Positions 10,180 through 22,267 of a stretch of DNA of 64,000 bases are shown in pieces. The translations under genes were made by a program, and so were the position numbers. The notes beneath the pieces are model-generated. The model ran no database searches, was not told where the DNA came from, and saw only the letters and a program-made list of their open reading frames with translations. Each line of letters begins with the position of its first letter. The first letter of the stretch is position 1. Source of the stretch: Phytophthora sp. 'mugwort' (taxonomy: Eukaryota > Oomycota > Peronosporomycetes > Peronosporales > Peronosporaceae). The stretch covers positions 310,001 to 374,000 of the forward strand of contig JAUCEF010000011.1 of assembly GCA_033558025.1 (NCBI GenBank). Direction: 5' to 3'.

Positions 10180-10700
10180 ACTAGATCGTCACCTTCGTCG
10201 ACTCCAACCTCACCAACTTCTCGCCAACCTCAGCCTCTTCGTCATCCTCACCTTGCTGCATAATCGGAACTGGAGCCTTCGTCTCGTCTTCGCGTTGATC
10301 ACGGAGAGGCTGAAGAGCATCTAGTACACCTGGTACGGCCATGTACGCCTGGATGAATTGGGGTTTTGTGGTATAGCGGGATCGGTCAAAATATGATTAA
10401 GACCCGATCCGCTTACCAACTGCGCCCATACACCGACTAACGGAGGGGGATCTCCGATGATCCGTGATCAGCTGAACTTGGTCTCACCTTGTGTACCCGT
10501 CGGTGGGCTGGATCTGCTCTCTTGGGACTCCGAAGGATGCAGCGATGTAAAGTCTTGAACGTCCTGACGGGACGCGGGGGCGTGGATCAGCGCGGAAGTC
10601 TTCGCTCTGCTGCCGTTATTGGTTCCGATCTGACGTAGTCGACCTTCGATCGAGGGCCTGGACTTGATCCGAGGCCGAGGTTGCCATGTTACGTTGTTCC
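10180..10700 (-). mobile_element. Retroelement gag-like fragment, inverted relative to the next LTR
   Basis: A minus frame starts at an ATG near 10,693 (MATSASDQVQALDRR) and is broken by stops. Within it, a stretch of about 100 bp (10,425-10,530) matches, on the opposite strand, the DNA at about 27,385-27,475: both contain ACGGGTACACAAGGTG and CCCCCTCCGTTAGTCGGTGT. The two copies are therefore in opposite orientation about 17 kb apart. The gag identity is inferred from its position beside an LTR. Confidence 0.5.
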
Positions 10701-10904
10701 TTTCCTTTCCTAGAGTTGCTTGCCGCTTCCTTTAGCGGGATCTTGAGTTGAGAGTCGAAGCGATCGTCGGCCGAGCACTGAATGCCGATCGATCGGGATA
10801 TGCGCTTGAGCAGACGTTCGCTAGCGTGAGGGAGGGTCGGCCAATATCCGATCCGATCCTCTCACCGCGACGCTTGATCTGCTACCTTGGGCTAGTTGGT
10901 ACTT

Positions 10905-11720
10905 GGGAGAGTCAACGTAGATCCTTCCAGCGGCACTTAAAAACGCCTAAGTAGTCCAATGTAAATTCGAGTCTGATTGTTACTTATCCTTTTCTGGTCC
11001 TATTTTCCCATCCTGAACCCTATCTCGTACCACCTGAACCTCCTGAATCTTGCCCTTCTTCAACCACTCAACACGTACCGTATTCACGCTTGCACATCCC
11101 CAAGGATGATTGCTGGTCGAATCCCGATCTGCCAGATCGCGGATGTCCGAACGCGTATGTCGGTCTGCCAACATCGATCGCCTGATCTGCCATATCGCGT
11201 ATGTCCGAACATGTATGTCAATCTGACAGATAGAGGATGTCGGAACCTGTATTCCGATCGACGAATACCGATCGACCCGATCCGCTCGATTTCGACCGCA
11301 AGATCGATCCGATCTGCCCGACCTCGGACGGCAGGCAGGGTGTAGGCCGATCTGTGGACGCCGGATCAGCCCGATCCTCTGAACCTTGAACGGCCGATCT
11401 GCCAACCTGGATCGCCGGATCGGCCCGATCTGCCAGATCCCGTGGTCGATCGGCCCGATACCGACTGCAAGATCGATCCGATCTGTCCGATCTCGGACGG
11501 CGAGGTGTAGGCCGATCTGTGGACGCCAGATCAGTCAGATCTTCCAACCCGCGCTCCCCAGATCCGCACGATTGGGGTCCGACCGAGGTCAAACGGGGTT
11601 AGATCCAGTCTGATCGATTCCGTCACCTCTCACCAGTCTGATCTCTTACAACTCCTTCGATCCGGGTTCCGAATATCAACTCGATCCTCAATCGGTCGGG
11701 TGATCACAGTATAACAGATC
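10905..11720 (+). repeat. Ty3/Gypsy-type long terminal repeat, copy 1
   Basis: About 0.8 kb that matches 27,810-28,505 in the same orientation, from GTAGATCC...CAGCGGCACTTAAA to GGTCGGGTGATCACAGTATAACAG. It is followed by the same leader sequence (TAAGTCGAACGTCGCC...). Near 11,125-11,275 it holds imperfect tandem units built on ATGTCCGAAC. The DNA is saturated with GATC: 13 occurrences counted in 11,401-11,580. Exact ends are uncertain by about 10 bases, as target-site duplications were not identified. Confidence 0.75.
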
Positions 11721-14682
11721 TGTGTTAGTTTCTTTCCTCGTCACCGAAGTATCCCCTTGCACCCCAGATTAAGTCGAACGTCGCCACATCTTTACCTCGT
11801 ATCTCGATCCGGCTCGATCGCCCCCTCTTTTCACAGCTGGGGCCGCCTTTCTCACCAATCTCGCCATTCCTTAGGGATATGATATTCTTGGTTGATGCTT
11901 CTCCACAACCGCCCCCTGTCCGAAATCGTTGCCGTACAGCGGCCACACTCCGGTCACATTTCTCCATCTTCGCCCCAACAAGCCATCTACTACCAATTCG
12001 ATGCGCGATCACCACTCCGACGCCTCTAACGAAGGCCGATCGCCGCTCGTTTCACCCCACAGCGTTAGGTCCCGTCGTTCTGCCGCCTCGCATGCTCTCG
12101 TTGACTCGACAACTCAAGTCGTGGCGCGTCAGGTGACCTACCTGGAAGATGAACACCGTTGTGCGGGAGGTACGCGTGACGATCTTCTGCGAGATCGCAT
12201 GCACCAGGATCGTGCCATAGCCAAGATGTCTGACGATCTGCGTGCCTTGGAGCAATTCCGACACGACTAAGGTGAGGAGATCCGGAGGCTCCGGGCTGAG
12301 ATCGACAACGCTCTCCCAGCCCAGGGAGGTCAGTCAATCGTTCATCATCTCCGCGATCAGCTTCGTCAGCAGGCCGCTGAGATACAAAACGTGGAGGGTC
12401 GTCTCTCCAGTGTTCAGCGGGACTCTCCGAAGCTGAGTCGCGCCGAGACGAACTTGCGTATTGTCTGGAGCTCCGCGAGGAAGAGGTCGACAACTTGCTC
12501 GACCGGAAATCACCAGAGAACTGGATGAGAATCGTGTCGATCTCGACTCTTACCGCGTTAGCCTGGACTCCACTCGAGCTGCCCTAGACCAAGTGACAGC
12601 GGAGAGCTCCCGATCGGACACCGATGGGATTCAGTCAGCTCGGCTCCGCGTGGAACTGGACGCAGCATTAGCAAATGTGACGCGGCTGGAGAACGAACTG
12701 CGTCAATTTCAGATCAGGCCCGATCGGGTCGTTTCTTCAGCTCCGATAGCCGGTCCGGCATCCACGAGTCGATCGACTGGCACCTCTACTGCTGGCAAGC
12801 TCATCCACGAACGTGATCAACTTCGCGCGTAGCGGAATCGGCTCCAACTCGATCAAGACCGCCTTCAGGTTGAGGTTGATACTCTGCGACGTGACCAATC
12901 ACCTTTACAGTCTGATCTCGCAGCTGCAGTCCGCGATCGGGATACAGCTGCGACGGAATCTGCTGACGCCCGTAAGTACCATGACCATTTGTCTGTCGCG
13001 TTAGCTGAGTCGTACCTAACTCTCCGTTGACAATTCCGAGATACAGGTGTGGAGCTGGGTACAGCTCGGCGGACCATTCGTGCGCTGGAAAACCAGATCG
13101 CAGATCTTCAGACCGCTTATCATCGGCTGCGTCAGACCCAAGACAAATTCGGCACGGGTGTGGATCTGGTCACCGAGTCTCGCCGACGTGGTACTGCTAG
13201 TGAGCCCTAGTGGATCTGGTCCTCCTCGATCTGGTAAACGGGAATGCAGCCGATCGACTTCCCCTTCTCTACCTAGTCCTTCGCCTAAGCGTCCGTTGCG
13301 TAGGCGGCCAGTTCCTGCTCCTGGCCGCCGATTCTTCCGACTGCCCCCACGCAAGGTTCAGGCAGCTCGGCCTCGGCGGGAATCGCTCCCCTAGCCGAAT
13401 CCGAGTCTTAGCCAGAGATCGACGATAATCGTCCAGGCATCGCCAGCGAGCAAGGCTCAGTTGCGTCCCGTATGGAGCCCCCCCCCCCCGTCAGTTGGAC
13501 TGCCAGAATCGGGTGAAGGTGAAGAGAACGAAGAGGAGGACAGCAATGATCAAGCGTGGGTCGCTTTGTCACGATCTCGTTCTGAAGCTCGGCGCCGATG
13601 CGGCACACTCCCGGGCGGCGATGCTTCTCAACCGATCGAGATAACCGATCCTGGCACCCTCGAGGGCTCTCTACACGAATCTGACGAGACACCTGCGGTT
13701 CGTCAACCGGCGCGTCCTGGACACTCTGATCGCGACAGTCCCACGGCTGCTAAAAAATCTGCTGTTCAAGATGGGCCTAGTTCCCCAAGTCCGTCAGCTT
13801 CTCCTTCTGGATCTCAAGGTTCCGCTAGATCCGATGTCGGCAGTCCTCCGGCCACCCCTCCTGGATCTTCTCGGCGGTCATTGGTCCCGCCGCTATTCCC
13901 AGCCTCGATCGCACTGCCTGGATACGACCAGCCTCGTGCTCTTATCAGGCCGAGACCGATCCGTGGACGGCGATGCCTTTGAATCACTTCAGATAACCGC
14001 CATAATATGCGCACCTTGACCGCCCGGCTCCCGATCCCCTCTGGCTGGCTGTTCCCGCGGCGCGTGCGAGGGGTCCGCGCCCCCAGGGCCGGTACCGACT
14101 ATCTGGACAACTTGATTACTGGTCCAAACATCACGGCTCCGATTGCGACCCTGGGAGGTGTTGGATAACCCGAAGGAGACCCTGGACGTCGATCTGCCGC
14201 TTCATCGTAGATCGAATACCACTCTCGCCCAGACCGCGGATTCATATCTCGCTATCGAGCGGCGACATCTCCAAGCTTATTGGGAGACGACTCATTATCT
14301 CCCAATTACCACGAAACAACGTCGTGGCCCAGTGGTGGAGCAGTACCATCGTGGTCGTCGTCAGAGGCGGATCCGATCGGGCGACAGCTGGCGATCGTTG
14401 CTCCGTTCATTTCCTTTGATGATGCGTGAGCGATGGGCCGATCTGGATCTATTACTCGATTCTTTCTTCCTTCACTCCCCGACAACGACAGACGATGAGA
14501 TTTGGTATCCACGTCGGGCATCTCGTGCAGCCAACCTTGCTGACCCCCATCTTCACCGAGCTGACCCTGGTGACCTTCTGGAGGCCTTACGTGAAGCTGA
14601 TACCGCCGATCACTGGCGCGACCGGCCTATGGAATTTCCGGCGTACCGGATCGGTCGTCTTCGGAACAAATTCGACCCTTGA
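11721..14682 (+). pseudogene. Retrotransposon leader and gag (broken), plus strand
   Basis: After the LTR comes an untranslated leader of about 0.2 kb and then a series of plus-strand gag-like frames broken by stops and shifts: 11,929-12,270, 12,461-12,832, 13,461-13,982 and 14,143-14,682. The second is a heptad-type coiled coil (RVELDAALANVTRLENELR). The third is Pro/Ser-rich and disordered. The last has a capsid-like run (RERWADLDLLLDSFFLH, LEALREADTADHW). A long coiled coil followed by a disordered linker and a capsid-like region is common in oomycete Gypsy Gag proteins. No zinc knuckle is found on this strand; one lies on the opposite strand at 19.9 kb. Confidence 0.65.
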
Positions 14683-14846
14683 TTCGGTTCGTTCTGCACT
14701 TCGCTCTGGTCTTCCATCCCGACAATTTCGTGTGAAGCCGCCGTTCATGAGTAGGTCTCCATGCATTAACTTCCGCCATTCTTCTTTTTATCCATACTTA
14801 CTTATTTCCGTCTTGACTGCTTTAGGTCTTCATGCGTCCTACCACT

Positions 14847-17800
14847 TCATCTGGAGCTTAGGATCTGATACCTCCATCTCCTGGGATCTCGATCTCGTAT
14901 GCGAGTACTGCCCAAAGATATCGTGGCTTCCAACGTCGATCTGGGGTCCCATCCGTGTACTAGGTAGAATGGTGTATCCCCTCGCACTCGATCTTGGGCC
15001 GCGTTGATCGCAGACGTCAGTCGCTCCGCGTACTCATCCCAATCCTGCTGGTTAAGATCTTGAACATACATTTCCAAAGCTCGAGTTATGGCCTGTACCA
15101 TCCGTTCCGCTGTTCCGTTTGCTTGTGGACGATACGCCATCGTCACCCTCTGTCGATGTCCAAGGATCCTGTTAAACGCTCGGAAGAAGTCCGACATGAA
15201 CCCGGGTTCTCGATCGTGGCAGATCGCCTTGCTAGCACCAAATCTTTGGAAAACACACTCCCGTACGACTCGGCGATCGTCTGGGCCGTCTAGACGCTCT
15301 TGCCTTCGCGATCACATATCCTGTGAACAGATCTACCCAGATCAGTAGTTCAGTGTTGCCCTTGAACGACCTCGGCAGCGAGGGTATGTGATCCACTGCA
15401 ATGATCTGAAAAAGCTACGTCGCCTGAAGGTTCCCAGGCGATTCTCCTCTGATCGTGGGGTGACCATTTCCAGTTTCGCAGTCTACACATTCACCCACAT
15501 ATCTCTGCACACTGCGATGTATACCTCCAGTGAAAATGATCCCTGATCCGTTGATTGGTACGGGAAATGCCTTGATGTCCACCTTCAACGCTCGCATGAT
15601 ACTGATGCAAGATCAAGGTGGAGTGTCTCGGGCGCGACCGCCTCATCAATTCTTCCCGATCTACTTCCGATCGCTTCGTAGGCAGACAGTAGAACAGCAG
15701 ATCGTTACCGTCGACGTCATAATCTGACGCTATTTTGCCACACAGTGTATCCTGATCGTGTGTGAGATCGGTCACATCTCCGGTCAGATACTTCTTCAGA
15801 CTTGATACCCACACTTCCTCGTCTTGGGCTCGCTGGATGCGATCTACACGGAGATTTCTTATAAAACCTTCGTCCAATCCTGTCGGACGGTGTACCGATC
15901 AGGTTCCCGATCGAGTAGCTACTGGTGAGACTCGCACCACGGTGTCCTCCGATCGGATCATTAGGGTCTCGTCTAAGCGATTCAGCATGACTAGGTCCTG
16001 ATACACCTCTGCCTCGCTGATGATCACTCCTTGCTGCCGCTGTAACGCAGCGCTTCCAAACTGTCCTCACTAGCATTTCAGTGCGCTTCACATGTAACAG
16101 TCCGTGATTTGGCCAGACCTCAAGCCGATCCAGGGCCTTCTGCCTCAATAGTGTCAGTCCGGGTGCTCTGCAGTCGATCTCGCCTCGAACCTGTCTGCTC
16201 ACCAGATTTGAGTCACCGCAGATCACCAATCGTCTCTGCGTCATTCCTCCCAACAAGTAAAAACACAGCAGGAGTCCATTGTACTCTGCCTCGTTCACAG
16301 TCAGATCCGTGGCATAACCGGATCGGGCCTTCAAAACCGTCCACTCAGGTAACTTCCACAAAATCGCACTATAGGCTCCGCCACCTCGTTTTACTCGTGC
16401 AGATCCGTCAAAACTCACCAAAAACAGCTCCTGGTCCGCGCCTATTACTGGGATCGATGCTTGGATCTGACGGCGTGGCTATTTCCTGGGTGCGATCGTG
16501 ATCAAACCTCGTCCACCTTGGACCGAGGTGTAATACTGGCGGCGATCGCCCCCAAGATCTTACCTTCTCTTTTGGTACACTTCTCGATCTCGAGAAGCGT
16601 CCATGGCGATAGGAGTGCAGCCCATTGACCTAATCGTCAATGGAGACCAGGCGATCTGAAGAGCCATGCCAGTGTCGAGTGTCTGGTCAGGATCCGGATC
16701 TGTCGTCCAACCAACATGTTGTAGTTTAGATCTAAGATCCGCAACAAGGCCAACACTTCCTTCTCTACCACATCGTCGTTAAGTTCATCCGACGCCAACG
16801 TATGACTCGCGAACATCACTGGATGGTACACGCGATCGTGATCTTGCACCAGAGCGGCCGAAATCGCCCACTCACTGGCATAAACAACTACCCAGGTTGA
16901 CGTTCTGGATCGAAATGACGCAAGATTGGAGTAGCGGCGATCTTCGTTTTCAGTTTGTTAAATGATCTGGACGCCCGAATCCACTTCTCGTCTGCTGCAC
17001 TCAGGACTGTCTTCGGTTGATCGGATAGAGGATACCCGGATCTGTCTGGATTTGGTACGTCCAAATCGAGATTGGGGAAAATTTCACCGAGAGCCTGACG
17101 GAGATCTTGACGCTTCCTCAGCTCGTTAAAATCCACTTCACTCGGACAAGTCTGCGGCATAAATCGCATAGTTCTCGACAACCGGTTATAATAATTCAGA
17201 CTGCCCCCAGGAACGACTGCATCGATCTGAGTGACTCTAGGAAAGGCAAGTCGGCCAACCCTTTCACATCCTTCGGATCTGCCTCCGGGCCTTCGATCGA
17301 CACTTGATGCCCTAGGTAATCCACTTTTCTTAGTCCCCAGAAACTCTTGACGACACTGATCGACAAGTTCCATCTGTCACGGGCATCGAGTAGGCGTTAC
17401 ACTCGATCGCATAGTTGATCCCAAGTTCCGGCAGTGATTAGGATGTCGTCGATATATGATCTACGTCCTCAAACAGAAGGTTTGCCGGGATCTTCGGGAT
17501 CTCCTGCGTCAAAACGCATCCGTGCATCGCCATTTAGGTTCGGATTTCGAGGGCTTCATGATCCATACAAAGCGTTGTCCACCAGCTTTTTTTGATAAAT
17601 ATGCGGTGCGTTCTTGAGTCCGAATGGTATCCTATTTCACTCGAATAACCCGAAAGGAGTGATGAAGGCTGAGATCGCGCGAGCTGGATTGGTCATCGTG
17701 ACCGCCCATAATCCACTCGTCATGTCTAATGCACAATACCATACACTTTGTCCAGATCTTCCAACAGATCGTTAATCAGTGGCATCGGGTAGACCATTAG

Positions 17801-19500
17801 TCGTGTCAGATCGTTCACCAACCGGTAGTCGATGCACAGCCGTATATCAACTCCGTTCTTCTTAATGATGATCACGATCGGAGATGGCCATGAAGAAAAT
17901 CGATTGTTGGATGATCTTAGCTGCTAACAGTCCCTTGATCAGATCTGATACCTTCTCCCTGAAGCGCTGCGCCACCCTCCGTACTCGCTGCGCCACGGGG
18001 TTTGCACCACCTACATCGATATCGCATACAACGCCCCTTGTGATCGGGGATAGCGCGTTGCCTTTGCCGATCAGGAGGTGTCGCCTCTTCCAGATCATCC
18101 GTCGAAGTCGGTCGATCTCTTCAGGGGTGTTATATCTTGGATCTCCCACCTGAATATCCTCGATCGTTACTTCTTCCGTCGTAGCATCCTTGACTTCGGG
18201 CAGCACCGCTAACACTCTGTCCACGATTTCGCCTTCATCTCCCCTTCTCCATGATGGTAACTCAAATCGTTTCCAGTCGGGTTATCATGTTCACGGCGAT
18301 CGGGATTAGTCAGACTGGGTCGATCTGCGTGCTTTCGTGTCCGATCTTCAGGCAGGTCCGATGATCTAGCTCGGTGTTGTACCTTCTCGCCCTCAGCAAC
18401 AATTTCGGGCGATATAAGATCTGCCTCAGCTGGCAAATCGGGCGTTCCAAGATCCGACCGCGGCTCGATATGTCCCTCCTGATCTGCCGCCATCGTGACC
18501 TCGTTAGCCTGACTTACAGTCGGGGTGTCAGTTTGAGCGACCGCCATAGCTTGATTCGGCTCTTTCTTGCCACCATCCACCTTAAGCAACATCACACGCG
18601 GTGATCTCCATGTATCCTTCTCGTTTCTTGAGGGATCGGGGGTTGCAATGCCAGATCGGCTAACCGCGGTAGACGGTATAGCATGACAGCATCGTTATCA
18701 AAAATCGGGACTCTACGTAGTATTACGCGTGGCGTGGAATATTCTGGGCATTCTACAGCGGGTCCAGGGTCTGATCCGTCCATTCCGGAGGGGTGCCTCC
18801 GTCGTCGCTTGGAACGCTAGATTCTGCCACTCCGTATATCGACGCGATCCGATCGACACGAAACCTGGCAAGCGGACAACGTGATCCCCTGCTAGCCGCA
18901 TCGCGATCCGTACATCCCGTTGGAGGATCAGTCGATTGTTGCTGATATTCGTCAACAACAAATACTGTGTTTTTCCTGGCCGCGTTGTCACCGTCGACAC
19001 CCATCGACCTCCGCGTGTAACCCATAATTTCTCGCGGTCTGCGGATGCCCCGTAACCGGAGCGGTAACTCAACCGATTCCCCAAACTCAACCTGGAGATG
19101 CTAATCTAACGTCACCACTTTCGCCTTGTCATTGTAGAGCTGCCGGCGTCCGCTGAGTTGGATCCGGATGTCGTCTGGCAGACAAATCGACCCATCGGCC
19201 AGATCTAGTCTGATCCCAGCCGGGACCATAAAGTCCATGCCCAGGATCGCGTCTTGGCCAGCGAGATATCCAATCCATATATCGAAAAAGTACACCAGCA
19301 ATCCTGCTAACGTGATCTTGATCCGCGTCCTTCCATTCGTGACATACATATTTTCACCGATCCCCACACACTCTTGGCTCTGCCTCATGTCGATATAGCA
19401 CCCAACTTTATGAGCAAAGGCGGTATCCAGAATGGATACCTCGGCACCAGTATTTAAAAGTAAGATCGCCTTGTCATTGTTGATCTTGCCTGTCGCTTTC
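14847..19500 (-). pseudogene. Ty3/Gypsy pol (protease, RT, RNase H, second RNase H, integrase), decayed
   Basis: Reading right to left: protease near 19,101-19,470 with LLNTGAEVSILDT and ILGMDFMVP; reverse transcriptase near 16,888-18,224 with the YIDD active site near 17,445; the linked RNase H near 16,640-16,880 (EKEVLALLRILD, LTRHSTLAWL); a second RNase H at 15,990-16,421 with its three acidic positions in FDGSARVKRGGG, NEAEYNG and CGDSNLV; and integrase at 14,847-15,877, with an HHCC-type region (Cys pair in GECVDC) and the PQANGTAERM catalytic-Glu segment. Order and motifs fit Ty3/Gypsy. Several stops and frameshifts interrupt it. In the protease the catalytic Asp of D-T/S-G is Asn (codon at 19,452-19,454). 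Confidence 0.88.
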
Positions 19501-19744
19501 GCTTATCGAAACCACTTTCCCGGCGCATGATGTTTCCAGTAACCTCGAGATTCTCCTTGAAGGAGATCTAAGGCCATCATGACGTTCGATCGACGGTATT
19601 CGTCGACATGACGAAGGATCGTATTTTAATTATCACGTAGATTTTGTTGCTGTTCGCTAACTCCATCTATCGACTTCTTGTCCACAAATGCATAGATGCA
19701 ATACGTAGAACGCTCGGTTCGTACCGGATTCAAACCCGGCGAGT

Positions 19745-20295
19745 GTTCTAGTTTAACATCTTTTCTGCTATCGCAGGTAACATCCCTGCATGCTTGGTCG
19801 GATTGTACCATTGGCGGATCTGGTTGTAGAACTCTTCCATGGGACACTTGACCATGTCGGGTAGCTCACCACATGCACGACATACGAGAAGGCAGTGGTC
19901 TGCCGGGTGGCCTCTCTTGCCGCATTTCTGGCACGTCAGACGTCGGCAACAACCAAGATCCGTAAGCTTCCGGGACCCACAATGGGAACACCGACTTCGA
20001 TCCGATCCGTCCACGGGTAGTAGCGATCGACGCTCATGAGACGTTGATTCCGTCTGGGTTCATCCGTACGGAGGTCGACCTGGCGCTTTTGGTTCGCCTT
20101 CAGTAGGCGTCGGATCGTTGTCTGTTGAGGCGAAGAAGATTCAACGGAGGTCACCTTATGAATCCGATCCGTCCGATCCATCCGAACTGGTATCCGACCC
20201 TGGCTCCAGACGTGGAGTCTGGATGGCTCGGACCGCCCACTTAGCAGCGGCAACCGGTGTCGATGTCGGGGCCTTCTGTCGGTATTTCGATCCAA
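19745..20295 (-). pseudogene. Retrotransposon gag C-terminus with CCHC zinc knuckle
   Basis: The minus frame at 19,748-20,014 holds CQKCGKRGHPADHC, an exact C-x2-C-x4-H-x4-C knuckle that binds viral-type RNA in Gag nucleocapsids. A further CxxC lies on each side. An upstream Arg-rich segment (20,030-20,290) is in another frame. It lies directly before the protease, as expected for gag-pol in this orientation. At about 20,295 it joins, without a visible LTR, the helicase pseudogene that is on the same strand. Confidence 0.75.
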
Positions 20296-22250
20296 AGGGT
20301 GAAGATTACCGAAATATGCTGTATCCAAGCAACGCTTATCATTAAGCTCGATGAGCTGGAAACGACGAGCACCTTTACCGGATGGTATCGTTGCCAAACT
20401 ATTAGTTGTAATAACAGCTTCAAGCAAATTTCTGAATGTGATCTAATTTTTTTTTTTTGGCATATAGAGGACGAGCGCTGAGGTATTTGTCTGTTAGCAA
20501 TGACTTGAATGCCTCATGATGCTGACCAAATGAAGATTTCATCTCACGAACCTCATTGACAATGCACAACCTTTTACCAATCAGATGCGATCGACGCTCA
20601 TTAACGAGAGACTCTATGGATCCAGCTGATACATCAACAGAGTGAATCCCGAAGATGGAGAGCAACAAATCCGTAAATGATGTCTTTTTGCACCCCTCGA
20701 GCGCCGAGTAAAGAATGATTAACATTTCCGTCTTAGAATCGGGATATTGAACCATCTTCGCTAATGCTGTAAGCAACTGAATATACAGCTTCTGGTTGTC
20801 GTTGCAAATGATTTCGTATAGAAATTTGAGGATGTCATCACAGAGCGTAATCAGCATTATCTACGAGCTGAGCCTTGAACGGAATACACGAGCTGAAAAC
20901 ACTTGAATCATTGTTATCCATTAGGCTCTCAAAACTAACTATGAACGATTCATATGCATGAAAATATGGTCGCTGCTGTACCATGAGCGCTGAAGTACTA
21001 ATCGGCTTGTCCCGAGTGGATACGTGAAACATCATAGTCTTAAATGGATCAACGTTCTCCTCGACCACCTCACCGTTCGATTCCTCCTTCGTGAGATCAA
21101 CTCTACGAGAACGCTCGCCATTAACCATAGCAACGAAGTATAAAGCAACAATCAGCGCAAGCATCTTCGCTGCTTCGATATCGCTGTAAGACTTAACGCA
21201 ATGGATGTACTTCACAAGGATCCCCCATTTACGAAAAATCGTCTATGATAGGCCTTTTGATCGGCTTTACGTAGCGCTCACACCACTCGAACGAGAACTC
21301 AATAGAGTCATCGTAGATAGCTGTTTGGAGTTGCTCGGTCGTCATAGATACCTCTTTAGCAATAAGAGACAACGGCTTGCTGTTTCTAATCTCATCGGCA
21401 TCAGAAATACTAGATTCCTTGACTTTCTTGACCTTCTCATCCTTGATCAGTTCCGGTTCATATTTTGCTTTCCAAGCGAGATATCCTTCAGCGTCAGATC
21501 CTCCAGCGATCTGATTTAGTATTGTGATGCTAACCTTGACATGGTACTTGTTGATCGGACCGTCGGTATCGTATTGAGACATGCCCACAAGCTCGTTGAA
21601 ATGATTACCAAATTTGTCAGCGAGAACCACCGCGTAGGTGCGGCGAGATACTGCTGAATCTCCTGGCATCTGATAGACCATGCGAGTGAAATTCCACTTG
21701 TTATCGCGATCCTTGAACCAATTGGGGCTTATCAGCTTGCAAAGATCGTATAAATACTCATCGTAATCCTTAGACTTTAGAACCAATTCGATAATAGACA
21801 TCGATGAACTGCTCTCTTCGACAGCTTTCATAGTCAAATCGCGATCAGCCTCAGAATCAAACACAAGACTAATAACACCCTTGTGTTTCGGTATCTCGTT
21901 AGCAGCTCGCGCAGCGTTGAACTCATCCTCAGAGCATCCGAAGAAAGGATATTGAACACACGACTTGCCAGCAGCAATGAAAGATCGCATCTCGCCTTTG
22001 CTGAAATAACCTACTGGCAATCCAGCCTCTTGGGCAAGTCGATAGTGCGTCTTATATGCCCAGAAATCCTCTACTATACGATGGCCTCATCGGCGTCTTT
22101 GATATCAAAGATCTCGATCGCGAGAGACGAGCCTGGAGTTGAATTAATTTCCACTGAATCAGACTTTTCCGACTCTAATATAGAAGATCGGGTTGAGTCG
22201 ATGATACGATAGGAGCGTTGGATCCCAGCCAATCCCAAGATTTCATTAAA
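20295..22250 (-). pseudogene. Virus-type D5 primase-helicase (SF3 family), broken
   Basis: Several minus-strand pieces line up in order as a D5-like protein of large DNA viruses, which unwinds and primes viral DNA. An N-terminal piece runs from about 22,250. A central region at 21,229-22,070 holds segments such as LCKLISPNWF and KWNFTRMVYQMPG. The SF3 ATPase lies at 20,450-20,880, with a Walker-A-like ALEGCKKTSF and a Walker-B-like IGKRLCIVNEVRE. The following sensor segment VITTNSLATIP sits at about 20,400. Damage is plain: a frame change near 22,078, another near 21,215, a Lys in place of the P-loop Gly before the Lys-Thr, and a one-base shift at or near a 12-A homopolymer (20,447-20,458). 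The 3' end is lost at the retroelement junction. The closest family (asfar-like, other giant virus or Polinton-like) cannot be decided by eye. Confidence 0.72.
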
Positions 22251-22267
22251 AAAAGATGATCAAGCTC

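Noticed and set aside
19705..19750. A tRNA T-arm-like word (GGATTCAAACCC) within the retroelement
   Set aside because: No acceptor stem, D-arm or anticodon arm can be folded around it on either strand; it lies between protease and gag.
20447..20458. Poly-T run considered as the poly-A tail of a retroposed element
   Set aside because: It lies inside the helicase coding sequence as a run of Lys codons (plus a shift), with helicase motifs on both sides.
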